From contig NZ_JACJSM010000002.1 of the NCBI RefSeq assembly GCF_014698145.1, positions 310,001-374,000 of the forward strand: a DNA stretch of 64,000 nt. The letters run 5' to 3'. The notes under the pieces are model-generated. The model was not told where the DNA came from. It ran no database searches and was given only the letters and a program-made list of their open reading frames with translations. Position 1 is the stretch's first letter. Each line of letters opens with the position of its first letter. Position numbers and translations under genes: made by a program. Below, piece by piece: positions 10,086 through 19,339 of the stretch. The DNA comes from Oscillatoria sp. FACHB-1406 (lineage in GTDB: Bacteria > Cyanobacteriota > Cyanobacteriia > Cyanobacteriales > Spirulinaceae).

Positions 10086-11168
10086 GTGGCAAAAGCCAAA
10101 TATTTATTAGTGGGATCGATCGCAGCCTACAGTGGAAAATCGTCAGCGATCTTGGGGATTGGGGATTGCCTCAAAGAAAAAGGAATCGCGATTGCCTACA
10201 GCAAACCGCTGGGAGCGGGCGCGAGCGAAACGGAAGAGGACGTGCAGTTAGTCGCAGAAGTTCTCAGTTTGCCGCCCGAACGAGTGAGATCGCCCCTACT
10301 CAATTTAAATGAGGAGACGATGACTGCCCATCTCCAGCAAGATGGCTTGCTTGATGACGCTTCGGATTTAATCGAACATCTAGACGGAATTGAAGGCGAA
10401 CTCGTCTTGCTCGAAGGCGCGCGCACGCTAGCCGAAGGGACATCCTTGGGATTATCCGCCAGTCAGATTGCAGCCGCCGTCAACGCCCAAGTCCTCTTAA
10501 TCGTGCGCTATACGTCCTCCCTAGATACGGATGAATTGCTCGCGGCTAAACGGGAACTCGGCGATCGCTTACTCGGCGTTGTCCTTAACGATATCGCGCC
10601 GGAAAAATGGGAAGAAGTGCGCGAAGTTATCGTTCCTTTCCTAGAACGCTTGGAAATCCCTGTTTTAGGAACTTTACCTCGCGAAAGCTTGCTCGAAAGC
10701 GTCAGCGTGCGGGAATTGAGCCAACAACTCAATGCTAAAGTCCTCTGTCGGGGCGATCGCTTGGATCTCATGGTAGAAGGGTTGGCAATTGGAGCGATGA
10801 ACGTCAACTCCGCCCTCGAATACTTCCGCAAAGGACGCAACCTCGCCGTTGTTACGGGGAGCGATCGCGCCGAACTGCAACTGGCAGCCCTCGAAACCTC
10901 TACCAACTGCCTGATTTTAACCGGCCACAGCCCCCCGCAAGACTATATCCTCAGCCGCGCCGAAGATCTTGAGGTTCCTATCCTTGCCGTCGATCTCGAC
11001 ACCTTAACGACTGTGGAAATCGCCGATCGCGCCTTTGGTAGCGCCCGCATCCAAGAACCGATTAAAGTTCAGTGCGCTCGCGAACTCCTGCGCGATCGCT
11101 TCGATTTCGATCGCCTCCTCTCCCAACTCGGTTTAGAACCTGCCTACTCAATGAGCAATGAATCGTGA
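10086..11168 (+). CDS. BioD-like / phosphotransacetylase N-terminal family protein with DRTGG domain
   Basis: A 360-residue protein. The start is the GTG at 10086, which has AAGGAG seven bases upstream; an earlier GTG at 10053 would add 11 unrelated residues. Residues 1-220 resemble a BioD-type P-loop NTPase with an altered nucleotide loop, SIAAYSGKSSAILG. The C-terminal part (IGAMNVNSALEYFRKG, VVTGSDRAELQLAAL) matches the DRTGG domain found in the N-terminal half of long phosphotransacetylases. The catalytic acetyltransferase domain is absent, so it probably regulates or senses rather than making acetyl phosphate. It forms a likely two-gene unit with the EbsA-like gene. Confidence 0.82.
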   Translation: MAKAKYLLVGSIAAYSGKSSAILGIGDCLKEKGIAIAYSKPLGAGASETEEDVQLVAEVLSLPPERVRSPLLNLNEETMTAHLQQDGLLDDASDLIEHLDGIEGELVLLEGARTLAEGTSLGLSASQIAAAVNAQVLLIVRYTSSLDTDELLAAKRELGDRLLGVVLNDIAPEKWEEVREVIVPFLERLEIPVLGTLPRESLLESVSVRELSQQLNAKVLCRGDRLDLMVEGLAIGAMNVNSALEYFRKGRNLAVVTGSDRAELQLAALETSTNCLILTGHSPPQDYILSRAEDLEVPILAVDLDTLTTVEIADRAFGSARIQEPIKVQCARELLRDRFDFDRLLSQLGLEPAYSMSNES

Positions 11169-11297
11169 ATAGTAGCGCTAAAAATCGGTAATCCATACCA
11201 AGGTAGTTTTGTCAACAGCGATTAGTCGCTCGACTCTCTTGACGTAAATCCCTGCGTCAACCTGCCGGATGCAAACAACCTTTAACGGTTAATTACA

Positions 11298-11333
11298 AGC
11301 CCCATCAGGCTACTGTTCTAGCACGATGGGGCT
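11298..11333. terminator. Hairpin between convergent genes
   Basis: Inverted repeat AGCCCCATC / GATGGGGCT with an 18-base loop, lying between the convergent BioD-like gene and the nuclease gene and overlapping the nuclease stop codon. It is followed on the plus strand by ATTTGAATTTT, a weak T-rich tail. It may end transcription in one or both directions. Confidence 0.55.
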
Positions 11334-11874
11334 ATTTGAATTTTCGATACTCCCAAGGCGAGGTAAATTTACTATCGCTCCAAACGCCACGCCGTCTACT
11401 TTTTGCCTCCGTTTCTGCTTGCTCGATCGCGGCAGAACTCGGACAATCTTTGAAGTAAGGACGGTAGGCTAGGGCGAGTCCTTCTTTTGTTAAAACTTCT
11501 TGGATAAAAACCCCATCTTTGGTGCGAACTTCCGCAACTTTTCTGCCGTAGCGATCGCTATCCGTTATCGTTAGAACAATACGATTGTCGCTAGTTTTTA
11601 ATAGTTCTTCGACTCGCTGCTGCGCTCGACTTCCCCACTTAAACTGATTGACATCGACGGCGCGTTTGCTAGACCGTTCTTTCGCTGAATGGGGAACTTC
11701 TGGAGCATCGACGCAGGCAAATCGCACGGTGATTTTTTGACCTCCCGGTTCGAGAACGGCAAGGGTATCGCCATCGCTGACGCGCTCGACAACTTGACCG
11801 GAATCGCATCCGCTTGATAATAATAGGAAACAGGTTCCTACTAAACTTAAAACTAACTTTCTTGTTTCAACCAT
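11332..11874 (-). CDS. Thermonuclease-family (SNase-like) lipoprotein nuclease
   Basis: Predicted exported nuclease of 180 residues. An N-terminal signal ends in lipobox LSSGC (Cys23), so it should be lipid-anchored. An SNase fold follows: VVERVSDGDTLAV, then VRFACVDAPE holding the catalytic Arg and a metal Asp, and SDRYGRKVAEV with the second active-site Arg. The C-terminal ARG/GLY-rich RRRGVWSD and SPWEYRKF segments are typical of the family. It is transcribed towards the BioD-like gene. Substrates are presumably extracellular or periplasmic DNA and RNA. Confidence 0.92.
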   Translation of the reverse strand: MVETRKLVLSLVGTCFLLLSSGCDSGQVVERVSDGDTLAVLEPGGQKITVRFACVDAPEVPHSAKERSSKRAVDVNQFKWGSRAQQRVEELLKTSDNRIVLTITDSDRYGRKVAEVRTKDGVFIQEVLTKEGLALAYRPYFKDCPSSAAIEQAETEAKSRRRGVWSDSKFTSPWEYRKFK

Positions 11875-12322
11875 GAATGCTCTAAGATGACGACTGTTTG
11901 AAAATTTGAAAACTCGCGCAACTGAAAAATGGTTCTAAGTAGGCGGTTGTAATTAAATAGAATGCGGAGAGGGCGGGTTTTGATGTCTAGATCGCTCTCA
12001 TAACAACAGTTTCAGCTAAACCCGCCCCTACAGGTCTTGTTAACTTTTTTTATGCCCCTTACTTAGCAGTTCTATTAAGATAAGATAGAATCGAATGGCA
12101 CTGATTTAAGGCTGGTTGGCGCTGTCTCACCCTACAAAATCATCTGTAGAGACGTTGTATACAACGTCTCTACGGGCGATGTGTTTTTTCTTAAGTCAGC
12201 GCCATTTAAGATAGAATCTCTCGATTTTAGGATAAAACCTCCTTATAGAATACCTCAACGTTTTTGCGATTTTAGAATTCATTTTATCACTAAATCTAGC
12301 AATAACGATTATCATCAAAACA
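11875..12322. other. Intergenic region carrying a MITE-like element
   Basis: 448 bases upstream of the nuclease gene and downstream of moeA. It contains the short inverted-repeat element described separately at 12093-12206 and no open frame with a ribosome binding site. Confidence 0.5.
12093..12206. mobile_element. MITE-like element, family B copy 1
   Basis: 114 bp. Ends are GAATGGCACTGATTTAAG on the left and CTTAAGTCAGCGCCATT on the right, an imperfect terminal inverted repeat. The sequence TAAGATAGAATC occurs directly on both sides (12081-12092 and 12207-12218), as expected for a target-site duplication. The interior holds a nearly perfect palindrome at 12146-12173, GTAGAGACGTTG with its complement. 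There is no coding capacity. A second copy with the same ends is at 22081-22172. Confidence 0.72.
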
Positions 12323-13546
12323 TTAAACTCGCATCGCCCAAATTTCTGTTCCTGCTGCAATTTGTTTAACTCCTAACGGAACAATGGCTAAAGCATTGGT
12401 TTGAGCGAGGTTAATTAAGTTGCTCGAACTGTGACTGCCGCCCGCAACAACAAAGCGGTAATATCCATCTATAAGCTGTACTTTTCCCCACAAATAAGTT
12501 TCGCGCTGCATCGCACCTTTTAACTCAAATTGGGTTCTGACTTTAATCAATTCCGGACTCCAATTTGTTGCCAATCCCGATAGTTTTTTGAGGGCAGGCA
12601 GGACGAATCGCCAAGCCGTGACTAAAGCGGAAACGGGATTGCCAGGGATGCCAAAATAGAGGCAGGATTTATCTTTGCGGGCAAAAGTAGCAACGGTTAA
12701 AGGTTTGCCCGGTTTGATGGCAACGGATTGGATGTGAATTGCGCCGCCGAGTTCTTGTAAGATGCGATCGATATAATCGTAATCGCCGACGGAAACGCCG
12801 CCGGTAGAGAGGACAAAATCGGCGCTGGCAATGGCATTTGCGATCGCGTCTTTTAATTCATCGGGGCGATCGCGGACTATCCCCAATTGTAGGGGAATGC
12901 CGCCATTTTGCGCGACAAATGCAGCCAGTGCGTATTGATTGGAATCGACAATCTGCCCCGGTTGCAGGGTTTTTTCCGGTGAGACTAACTCATCGCCGGT
13001 GGAGAGGATGGCAACGCGGGGACGGCGGTAAACGGTGAGTTGGGTGCATTGGGCGGCAGCGAGAACGGCAATTTCTGGGGCTGCGATCGCGATTCCCGCC
13101 TCGAGCAACGTCTCCCCCGCTTGGTAAAATGAAGCGCGATGGCGCACAAATTCTTGACACTGCGGCGCTTGCAAGATTGTGACTCGATTTTCCTCCCGCC
13201 TTGTCTGTTCCTGCATCACAATCGTATCCGCGCCCTCCGGTAAGATTGCGCCCGTAAAAATGCGCGCCGCTTGCGCCATTTCGACTCGTTTTTGCGGTTG
13301 AACTCCCGCCGGAATTTCCTCAATAATATCCAGCGTTACCGGACAAGATTGTACGTCTGCATAGCGCACCGCATAGCCATCCATCGCCGAATTATCCCAA
13401 TGGGGAAAATCCAAGCTGCTGGTAACATCGGTTGCGAGAATGCGTCCCGGTGCGGCAGTTAAATCGACGGTTTCTACGTCAATTTCGCGATCGAGGGCAG
13501 AAACAAGTTGTAAGATTTTAGCTTCGGCTTCTTGAGATGAAATCAT
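12323..13546 (-). CDS. moeA: Molybdopterin molybdotransferase MoeA
   Basis: Inserts molybdenum into adenylylated molybdopterin in the last step of molybdenum cofactor synthesis, cytosolic. The 407-residue length is normal. Recognised segments: N-terminal GRILATDVTSS and NSAMDGYAV, central ILSTGDELVSP and STGGVSVGDYD, and FGIPGNPVSALV in the molybdopterin-binding domain, with the usual C-terminal beta domain. No other cofactor gene is nearby, so it stands alone between two repeat-rich intergenic regions. Confidence 0.96.
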   Translation of the reverse strand: MISSQEAEAKILQLVSALDREIDVETVDLTAAPGRILATDVTSSLDFPHWDNSAMDGYAVRYADVQSCPVTLDIIEEIPAGVQPQKRVEMAQAARIFTGAILPEGADTIVMQEQTRREENRVTILQAPQCQEFVRHRASFYQAGETLLEAGIAIAAPEIAVLAAAQCTQLTVYRRPRVAILSTGDELVSPEKTLQPGQIVDSNQYALAAFVAQNGGIPLQLGIVRDRPDELKDAIANAIASADFVLSTGGVSVGDYDYIDRILQELGGAIHIQSVAIKPGKPLTVATFARKDKSCLYFGIPGNPVSALVTAWRFVLPALKKLSGLATNWSPELIKVRTQFELKGAMQRETYLWGKVQLIDGYYRFVVAGGSHSSSNLINLAQTNALAIVPLGVKQIAAGTEIWAMRV

Positions 13547-14011
13547 AGGGACTATTTATAACGTTTGCGTATTTTTTGAATCAATATTTTATCTGTAGGG
13601 GCATTGCACTGCAATGCCCTAACGGGACTTTGACAACTTTGCGGCACAAAAAGGGCTGAAAGCCTTGTTCCACGCCGATTTTACGTCGAAGGCGTAAAAT
13701 CGGCTCAAACGTAGTTGTAGTCAGGGTTCAGGTGTTTTCGACCTAATTTTATTGATATATAAGGCTTTCAGCCCTTTTTGACTTAGATTTTTGTCAAAGT
13801 CCCGCTAATTGGTGCGGAACTCGAAGGAACTATCGCCCGTGAGTTTCATCCAACTTTTTAATAAATTATAAGGTGGGCAAGGCTATTTAGTTATCCCCAT
13901 CGCTTTTTCCTCAACGTCGCCTTGCCCACCAAAACCGTTATGGTGGGCGTTGCCAATTTAAAGTTGTTCCTTAGATTTGAAGTTGTTGGCGCAATGACCA
14001 ACTTACAGAAA
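13547..14011. repeat. Repeat-rich intergenic region with nested palindromes
   Basis: 465 bases with no gene but four palindromic structures. 13599-13619: a 21-bp palindrome starting GGGCATTGCA. 13624-13803: outer inverted repeat GGGACTTTGACAA / TTGTCAAAGTCCC enclosing AAAAAGGGCTGAAAGCCTT (13648-13666) and its complement (13761-13779). Within that, 13674-13704 is a 12-bp-stem hairpin GCCGATTTTACG. 13872-13930: GGTGGGCAAGGC and its complement. The 180-bp structure looks like a non-autonomous mobile element; the others resemble common cyanobacterial dispersed palindromes. Confidence 0.65.
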
Positions 14012-16558
14012 CTATCTGGGAAGTTGACTTAATACGGTTTCGAGTTCTTGGCGCACGCGATCGAGTTCTTGGCGTTTTTGTTCAAGCCACGCTTTTTCTA
14101 ACTCGCGTTGTTCAAGAGTTGCCAGCATAGCTTTTTCTTGTTGCGCTATTCTGCTCTCATGAACAGCAATTGCTTTGGTCATTATTTCGTCAGTCTGTTC
14201 TACTTTTTTATCAAACGCTTCTCCAATGATCTCGTTGATCTTTTCAATGTCTGCTGATGACTCTGAAAATTGCTGCCAACCACTCTCAAAAACCTTAACT
14301 CTAATTGCTGTATCGAAGTCCAGCACATTGCCTATCCCTTTACCAATCAGGCCGCCTCCGAATAAACTACCTATAAGTCCTAGGATTGGACCTGCAAAAA
14401 TAAATGCTGGTATAAATAATGCTGCTCCCAAACCAGCCAGAGCCACCCCTCCCATAATATTTTCTTCTTCAGCACTTTTCTGTTCTCTGCAAAATATCCA
14501 ATTAGAATCAGAATTCATCAAAGTGTCCCCAGATTGAAAAAAGTTATGTTTAATGGCTTGTGAATTCTTGTGTATTTCACGATCGAGAATTTCAATATAC
14601 GGTTTTAAGATTTCCTGTTTTAACTCAGTTTCAATCCATGATTCTAATTCTGTAGATAAGTTTTGATTGAACTGATTCACATAATCTTTTATGAGCTTAT
14701 CTTTACTCCATATTGCTGAATGCTCGGATGTCCAATTTTCAGCTTTTTCTGCTAAACGCTCTAGCAATCCGTCTAACCAGTTATCCCAAGATTCTCTGAT
14801 TTCGTCAACTGCTGCTTCTCTCAAGTCGTCTGCAAATATCTTTAGTTTTGTATCTCTTCCACTTATTTCACCAATTTTTTCGATTGTGACTTGTATAGAT
14901 TCATCTGAATTTTCTATATTGCTGTCCATAAGTCTTTCAAATCGATTGATTTCATCATAAATGTATTGGCTTAAGTTGCTGATTCTAGCAATTAGTTGAT
15001 TTATCTTTATGATGCCACACTCATTGCTCAAAAATTCTTCAACTGCCTCAGAAAAAGACTTAAAGCTAAGCCAAAAATCATTTTCATTTTTTTCTAAAAT
15101 TGCTTCTAGAGCAGCCTGAGCAGAGATATAGTGAACGCGATTTTTTTCTCGAACAATTTTTTGCTGTTCGTAGACAAACTTTTCAATGCGACGCTTAACA
15201 TCCTGAAAATCTTTTTCTCTACGCAGCAAATCGATAAAATTGACAACTATAAAAAGATTATCCGTAGGTTCCTCAACTCTCCCGCCATTCAGTTGTATTC
15301 TTAAACTATGAATTAAATTTCGCTCCCCTTCTGTGAGAGGACGCGAAGCATTTGTCAAAAAAATAACTGCATCAGTTTCTTTTAACAATTGTTGAGTCAA
15401 CATTGTGCGAGCCGGATGTTCATTTAGACCGGGAGAATCAACAATTTCTACTCCATAACGACACATATCTAGATCCGGATGCTCTAAGACAATTTCCACT
15501 AATTCGGACTTAAGCAGTTCTTCTACTTCATCTTCCAATGCTACTTCTTCAGAAATAGTTGCTTTTTCTTGATATTGATCAAACGGAATCTCTTCTTCGC
15601 GCCCATCTCTATAACAGCAAACTACTCGTTTTTGTTTTCCATATTTCAAAACTGTAACCACCCCACTACAAGGGATTGCTCTAACAGGCTGAATTTCTTC
15701 GCCTAGTAAGACATTAAGAAGTGTTGACTTACCTTGACTAAATTCTCCTACGACTGATAATCGAAATCGTTGGGATTTCGATTTTTCATGAATTTGCTGA
15801 GCCTCTTCTGTCAGCATTGGTGAAAGAAGTTTTCGCTCTGTACATTCAGAGATAACATTAAGAAGATTATGACTAATCGTTTCTAAACATTTGAGATACG
15901 ACTTAAATCTCTCAAGATTATGGTGAGATAAAGCCAAATTGTTGCACGTATTTTCGTGATAAGATGCCTTTGGCAATTTATCTATGATTTGACTCGCTGC
16001 TTGAAGAAATGCAGGCTCTAATTTGTGAAAACGAGTTGGGTCTAGGAGAAAACGAACCTCATTTAAAGCCATTGGCTCGAAATCGCAATGATCAGTAAAT
16101 CCAGATTCCAACACGGACAGATATCGCAGATCGATGCTCAACAAATTAGAGACGACTTGTAAATATTTCCGCTCTTGTTTATCTATATTTCCATCTGCTG
16201 CTGACATTTTATAACCCAAGCCGATTAACAGTAGCTTTTCTGGTTCTGAGAGAGGAGCAGTCAGAAGTCTAAAATTTTGAGATGTTGTATATATTTTTTG
16301 TTCTCGTACACCTTTTAGCATTAGTTGAGTTAATTGTCGTACACTCCCCTCAAGTGGGATAAATTGGTTGAGAGTTTTCTGAAGCTGCCGCTTCTCTTCT
16401 TCTGTCACCTGCCCATCTGCAAAGATTACACCTAAGAGGAGCGTTATTAAATTAGCAAGGAACAATACAGTTGGTGTAATATCCCGTTGATTGAGCTTCT
16501 GTCCAGTAATGCGCGACAGGAGTTCAACTACCTCAGATCCAATACGCAAAGTATCCAT
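14012..16558 (-). CDS. Dynamin-like large GTPase with N-terminal TerB-like region
   Basis: 848 residues. The N-terminus (about 30-150) is TerB-like with two acidic helix motifs, FADGQVTEEE and ADGNIDKQER. A GTPase domain follows: P-loop GEFSQGKST 271-279, switch Thr in CSGVVTVL, DSPGLNE near 370, and VNFIDLL in the G4 position. A long helical stalk comes next, then a Gly/Ala-rich hydrophobic segment near 710-755 (ALAGLGAALFIPAFIFAGP) that could enter the membrane, then a C-terminal coiled coil. This order is that of bacterial dynamin-like proteins, which remodel or fuse membranes. It is transcribed divergently from an unknown membrane protein 162 bp away. Confidence 0.87.
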   Translation of the reverse strand: MDTLRIGSEVVELLSRITGQKLNQRDITPTVLFLANLITLLLGVIFADGQVTEEEKRQLQKTLNQFIPLEGSVRQLTQLMLKGVREQKIYTTSQNFRLLTAPLSEPEKLLLIGLGYKMSAADGNIDKQERKYLQVVSNLLSIDLRYLSVLESGFTDHCDFEPMALNEVRFLLDPTRFHKLEPAFLQAASQIIDKLPKASYHENTCNNLALSHHNLERFKSYLKCLETISHNLLNVISECTERKLLSPMLTEEAQQIHEKSKSQRFRLSVVGEFSQGKSTLLNVLLGEEIQPVRAIPCSGVVTVLKYGKQKRVVCCYRDGREEEIPFDQYQEKATISEEVALEDEVEELLKSELVEIVLEHPDLDMCRYGVEIVDSPGLNEHPARTMLTQQLLKETDAVIFLTNASRPLTEGERNLIHSLRIQLNGGRVEEPTDNLFIVVNFIDLLRREKDFQDVKRRIEKFVYEQQKIVREKNRVHYISAQAALEAILEKNENDFWLSFKSFSEAVEEFLSNECGIIKINQLIARISNLSQYIYDEINRFERLMDSNIENSDESIQVTIEKIGEISGRDTKLKIFADDLREAAVDEIRESWDNWLDGLLERLAEKAENWTSEHSAIWSKDKLIKDYVNQFNQNLSTELESWIETELKQEILKPYIEILDREIHKNSQAIKHNFFQSGDTLMNSDSNWIFCREQKSAEEENIMGGVALAGLGAALFIPAFIFAGPILGLIGSLFGGGLIGKGIGNVLDFDTAIRVKVFESGWQQFSESSADIEKINEIIGEAFDKKVEQTDEIMTKAIAVHESRIAQQEKAMLATLEQRELEKAWLEQKRQELDRVRQELETVLSQLPR

Positions 16559-16720
16559 ATGTTCGCGACGTAACTTAAGCCTGTATCTGATTTTATCTAT
16601 AAATTCCCCATCTAGGTTGATTCTGAGTTACTCTTTTCAAGAAAATACTCGCCAATCCCAATTCCAGTGAGCCAAAATAGAACTTAGCTAAGTTAATTGC
16701 GCTTCTATTTTTAAGTAAAA

Positions 16721-18007
16721 ATGCTGAATTTTGTCTTTCCTCCTCAGATTCAAGCGGGTATCGCCTCCGGTGCTTACGAGGTCGTCCGCCAGTCTGCTAC
16801 AGGTCAACTCATTGGACTTGCTAGAGATACCGCGACAGGTCAGTTTGTGGGTCATGCGGTTGGTATGGTAAGTAATGGCATCCCCTTAAATCCCATCACT
16901 GTTCCCATGCAGTTCGCGCAGATGTATCAAACACATCGAGGGTTTACCGCAACGCTGAACGGGATTAACGCTATTCAGTCCAGCTTGGGGGTTTTGCAAG
17001 CAACGACGGCGGTTATTGGTGTTGGTGTGGTGGCGACGGCGGCACTTTCAGCGGTGAATTTGTGGCAAACGCTGAAGCTGAGAGAAGATCTTAAGCAATT
17101 GAAGTTAGATGTTCGAGACGGTTTTATCGATCTCAAACAAGCGTTGCGCGACCAAGGAACCGATATTATCGAGCATATTGATGAAGTTGCGCGAGATATA
17201 ACATTTCAACAACATCGCTTGGAGTTGATTAAAGCTTACGGACGATTTCTCGAAGCAAGTAAATTGATGAAAACGGCGCTATCGATTCAGGACTCGATCG
17301 CGAGAACGACTGAATTAGCCAACGCGCGACAAACGTTAAGCGAAGCTTTAGCGATTTACAATAATCCTCATTTGCTCTCAGAAACCTGCGCGGCAGGTCA
17401 ATTGCGGCGATTTGAATGCGCTTGGGCGATCGAGCAAACCCTGGCTCTATCCTACCAACTCCAGGGCGAACTGGCGGCGGCCAGCGATCGCGTCTCCTAC
17501 CTGCGCGACACACTCCAGCAAAATTGCCTCGCCGTTGCGAACAACTGCGAAACGGAAGAAGAGTTGGAGTTCCTTTTTCCTGAATTAACCCGCATTCATC
17601 ACCACGATCTCGCCGTTCTGGAAGTGTGGCAAAATCAAATGGATTGGGCGCGATCGCTCTCTCCCTCGGAACGGCAACTTCTTGCCAGTGCAGATTTTAA
17701 CGATGCAGAAAAGTTTGAAAATGGCAACAACGCAGCAAGTTTAGCCAAACCCCCAGAACTGACTCTCTACGAAGAATTGCAGCCGAAATCGCATCCCGAC
17801 TCCCTAAGCGACCAACTCAAATTCTTATTCTCTTCGAGTCTGCGCCGACAGTACGAAACCTACATTAGCGAACAATCTGCGGCAGTGGGTTACAAAGCTT
17901 TAGTTCCCGCGAATTTAGAAAAAGCATCAAATTTAGCTGTAGCGAATCTTTATTGGTATTTTAAGGTCAAGCAAGAATCAGAACAAGAGGAGGCGGTAGC
18001 AGTTTGA
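16721..18007 (+). CDS. Unknown membrane-associated coiled-coil protein
   Basis: Not recognised. 428 residues. The N-terminus has two Gly/Ala-rich repeats (SATGQLIGLARDTATGQFVGHA). A hydrophobic segment follows at about 87-112 (TTAVIGVGVVATAALSAV), then a charged coiled coil at 115-160 (LREDLKQLKLDVRDGFIDL) and a long helical C-terminal region with no catalytic motif. It is divergent from the dynamin-like gene and may share its regulatory region. Pairing of a large GTPase with a helical membrane protein suggests a functional partner, but that is inference from position only. Confidence 0.75.
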   Translation: MLNFVFPPQIQAGIASGAYEVVRQSATGQLIGLARDTATGQFVGHAVGMVSNGIPLNPITVPMQFAQMYQTHRGFTATLNGINAIQSSLGVLQATTAVIGVGVVATAALSAVNLWQTLKLREDLKQLKLDVRDGFIDLKQALRDQGTDIIEHIDEVARDITFQQHRLELIKAYGRFLEASKLMKTALSIQDSIARTTELANARQTLSEALAIYNNPHLLSETCAAGQLRRFECAWAIEQTLALSYQLQGELAAASDRVSYLRDTLQQNCLAVANNCETEEELEFLFPELTRIHHHDLAVLEVWQNQMDWARSLSPSERQLLASADFNDAEKFENGNNAASLAKPPELTLYEELQPKSHPDSLSDQLKFLFSSSLRRQYETYISEQSAAVGYKALVPANLEKASNLAVANLYWYFKVKQESEQEEAVAV

Positions 18008-18088
18008 ACAAGCCTTTTTCGATACTAGCGTTCTTTGACGAATCAAGTTTCTCTACTTCGTTGAACTATATCGATTAGACTTGAGATT

Positions 18089-18267
18089 GGATGGTACTGA
18101 ATTCAAGGATGGAAGCGATACCCCTCTCTAGTCTCCCTCACCCCCTCGCTGAAGTCATACCAATTCTCATTGATTTTGCACAATTCCAGAAGAGGGCATA
18201 GCAGTGCTATGCCCCGGAGAGCAAAAAATTTAGTGCATCGCGATTGAGAATTGGTGTCAGTGCCATT
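18089..18267. mobile_element. Relic of MITE-like family B, interrupted by a family-A element
   Basis: The left end GGATGGTACTGAATTCAAG (18089-18107) resembles the family-B end GAATGGCACTGATTTAAG. The right end should read CTTAAGTCAGTGCCATT; here CTGAAGTC (18149-18156) and CAGTGCCATT (18258-18267) are the two halves of that end, separated by the 101-bp family-A element. This reads as an insertion of A into B. Confidence 0.55.
18157..18257 (+). mobile_element. MITE-like element, family A copy 1 (101 bp)
   Basis: Terminal inverted repeats ATACCAATTCTCA and TGAGAATTGGTGT, with a central 21-bp palindrome at 18194-18214 beginning GGGCATAGCA. The element is about 90% identical to the reverse complement of 22647-22747. 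No coding capacity. Confidence 0.78.
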
Positions 18268-18315
18268 GGACTGGAAATTGAATGGTTCGCCGATCGCAGT
18301 TCGCTATTGTTAAAG

Positions 18316-18849
18316 ATGTACGACGACAGACCTAAACCCAAAAGCTTCCCGCGCGTTCCCTTCGAGCGCCGCACCTATGCCTTTTTAATTGATTTTGTTA
18401 GCATTTGGCTCGTCAGCGCAATGGCAGGAAACTGGGAGTTTCAAGCCATTGTGTTCCTCGCCGCTTGGTTCGGGTTGCGGGTGATTTGGGTGGGGCGCAA
18501 CCAGGGGCAGAGTTTGGGCGGTTGGGCGATGGATGAAAAAGTTCTCGATTTGCGCTTTCGGCGCGTTCCGGATCTCGTGACGCTGGCAAAGCGCGAAGCC
18601 ATTCTCGGCGGGACAGCACTACTGGCGATGGCGGGGTTGAACCTCTTTTTTACCAACTCATTTAGTACGCTCTTATTAGTCTCGCCCCTACTGGCAGACT
18701 GCGGCGCGGCGTTCACCGACGACAGCTACAACCAAGCTTTTCACGATCGCATCTCCGGTACAGTCATCATTCAAAGCAAGCGCGGCTTTTCCCTCGACCT
18801 CCGTGTAAAAAGAGTGCTTGATGAATTAAAGTATCGTATGCGAAAATAG
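18316..18849 (+). CDS. RDD-family membrane protein
   Basis: 177-residue integral membrane protein of the RDD family, named for conserved Arg and Asp residues; its function in cyanobacteria is unclear, although some relatives are linked to ion exchange. Visible are the first helix with RRTYAFLIDFVSIWLV (the Arg and Asp), the NQGQSLGGWAM segment typical of the family, further hydrophobic helices at about 95-125, and the C-terminal FHDRISGT signature. The ATG at 18316 is used; an in-frame start at 18244 would lie inside the family-A repeat. It precedes the ribosomal protein genes by 42 bp and may share their transcript. Confidence 0.85.
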   Translation: MYDDRPKPKSFPRVPFERRTYAFLIDFVSIWLVSAMAGNWEFQAIVFLAAWFGLRVIWVGRNQGQSLGGWAMDEKVLDLRFRRVPDLVTLAKREAILGGTALLAMAGLNLFFTNSFSTLLLVSPLLADCGAAFTDDSYNQAFHDRISGTVIIQSKRGFSLDLRVKRVLDELKYRMRK

Positions 18850-18891
18850 TAAATTGTGTCTCAATTCGATCGAGGTCGTATAAGTTAGAAC

Positions 18892-19086
18892 ATGGCCAGC
18901 AAAAAGGGCGTAAGACTGATTATCACGCTGGAATGCACCGAATGTCGAACCAATCCCGACAAGCGTTCCAACGGCGTTTCCCGCTACACCACCAGCAAAA
19001 ACCGTCGCAACACGACAGCGCGGCTAGAACTGAAAAAGTTCTGCACGCACTGCAACAAGCACACGGTTCATAAAGAAATCAAGTAA
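18892..19086 (+). CDS. rpmG: 50S ribosomal protein L33
   Basis: Large-subunit ribosomal protein of 64 residues, beginning [18 protein letters not shown]. It keeps both zinc-ribbon pairs (CTEC and CTHC), so it is the zinc-binding form. The C-terminus HKEIK is typical. It is followed 37 bp later by rpsR, the usual cyanobacterial arrangement. Confidence 0.98.
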   Translation: MASKKGVRLIITLECTECRTNPDKRSNGVSRYTTSKNRRNTTARLELKKFCTHCNKHTVHKEIK

Positions 19087-19123
19087 TTTCCCCGTTTCAT
19101 CCAGATATCCATTTATTTCAACT

Positions 19124-19339
19124 ATGGCTTACTTTCGCAAACGTCTTTCCCCCATCAAACCGGGCGACCCCATCGATTATAAAGATGTGGAACTGCTACG
19201 CAAATTTATCACCGAGCGAGGCAAGATTCTGCCGCGTCGGATTACGAACCTGACCTGCCAACAGCAAAAAGATTTAACCACAGCCATCAAACAAGCGCGC
19301 TATCTGGCACTGCTGCCTTACGTTAACGCTGAAGGCTAG
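19124..19339 (+). CDS. rpsR: 30S ribosomal protein S18
   Basis: Small-subunit ribosomal protein of 71 residues that binds the platform with S6. It contains the conserved core [27 protein letters not shown] and [11 protein letters not shown]. It lies between rpmG and an RNB exoribonuclease gene on the same strand, so translation and RNA decay genes may be co-expressed. Confidence 0.98.
   Translation: MAYFRKRLSPIKPGDPIDYKDVELLRKFITERGKILPRRITNLTCQQQKDLTTAIKQARYLALLPYVNAEG

Larger units (their letters stand above)
18008..18315. other. Intergenic region with nested repeat elements
   Basis: 308 bases between the coiled-coil protein and the RDD gene. They are largely occupied by a family-A element inserted into what looks like a relic of a family-B element (both described separately). 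No gene is supported here. Confidence 0.5.
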
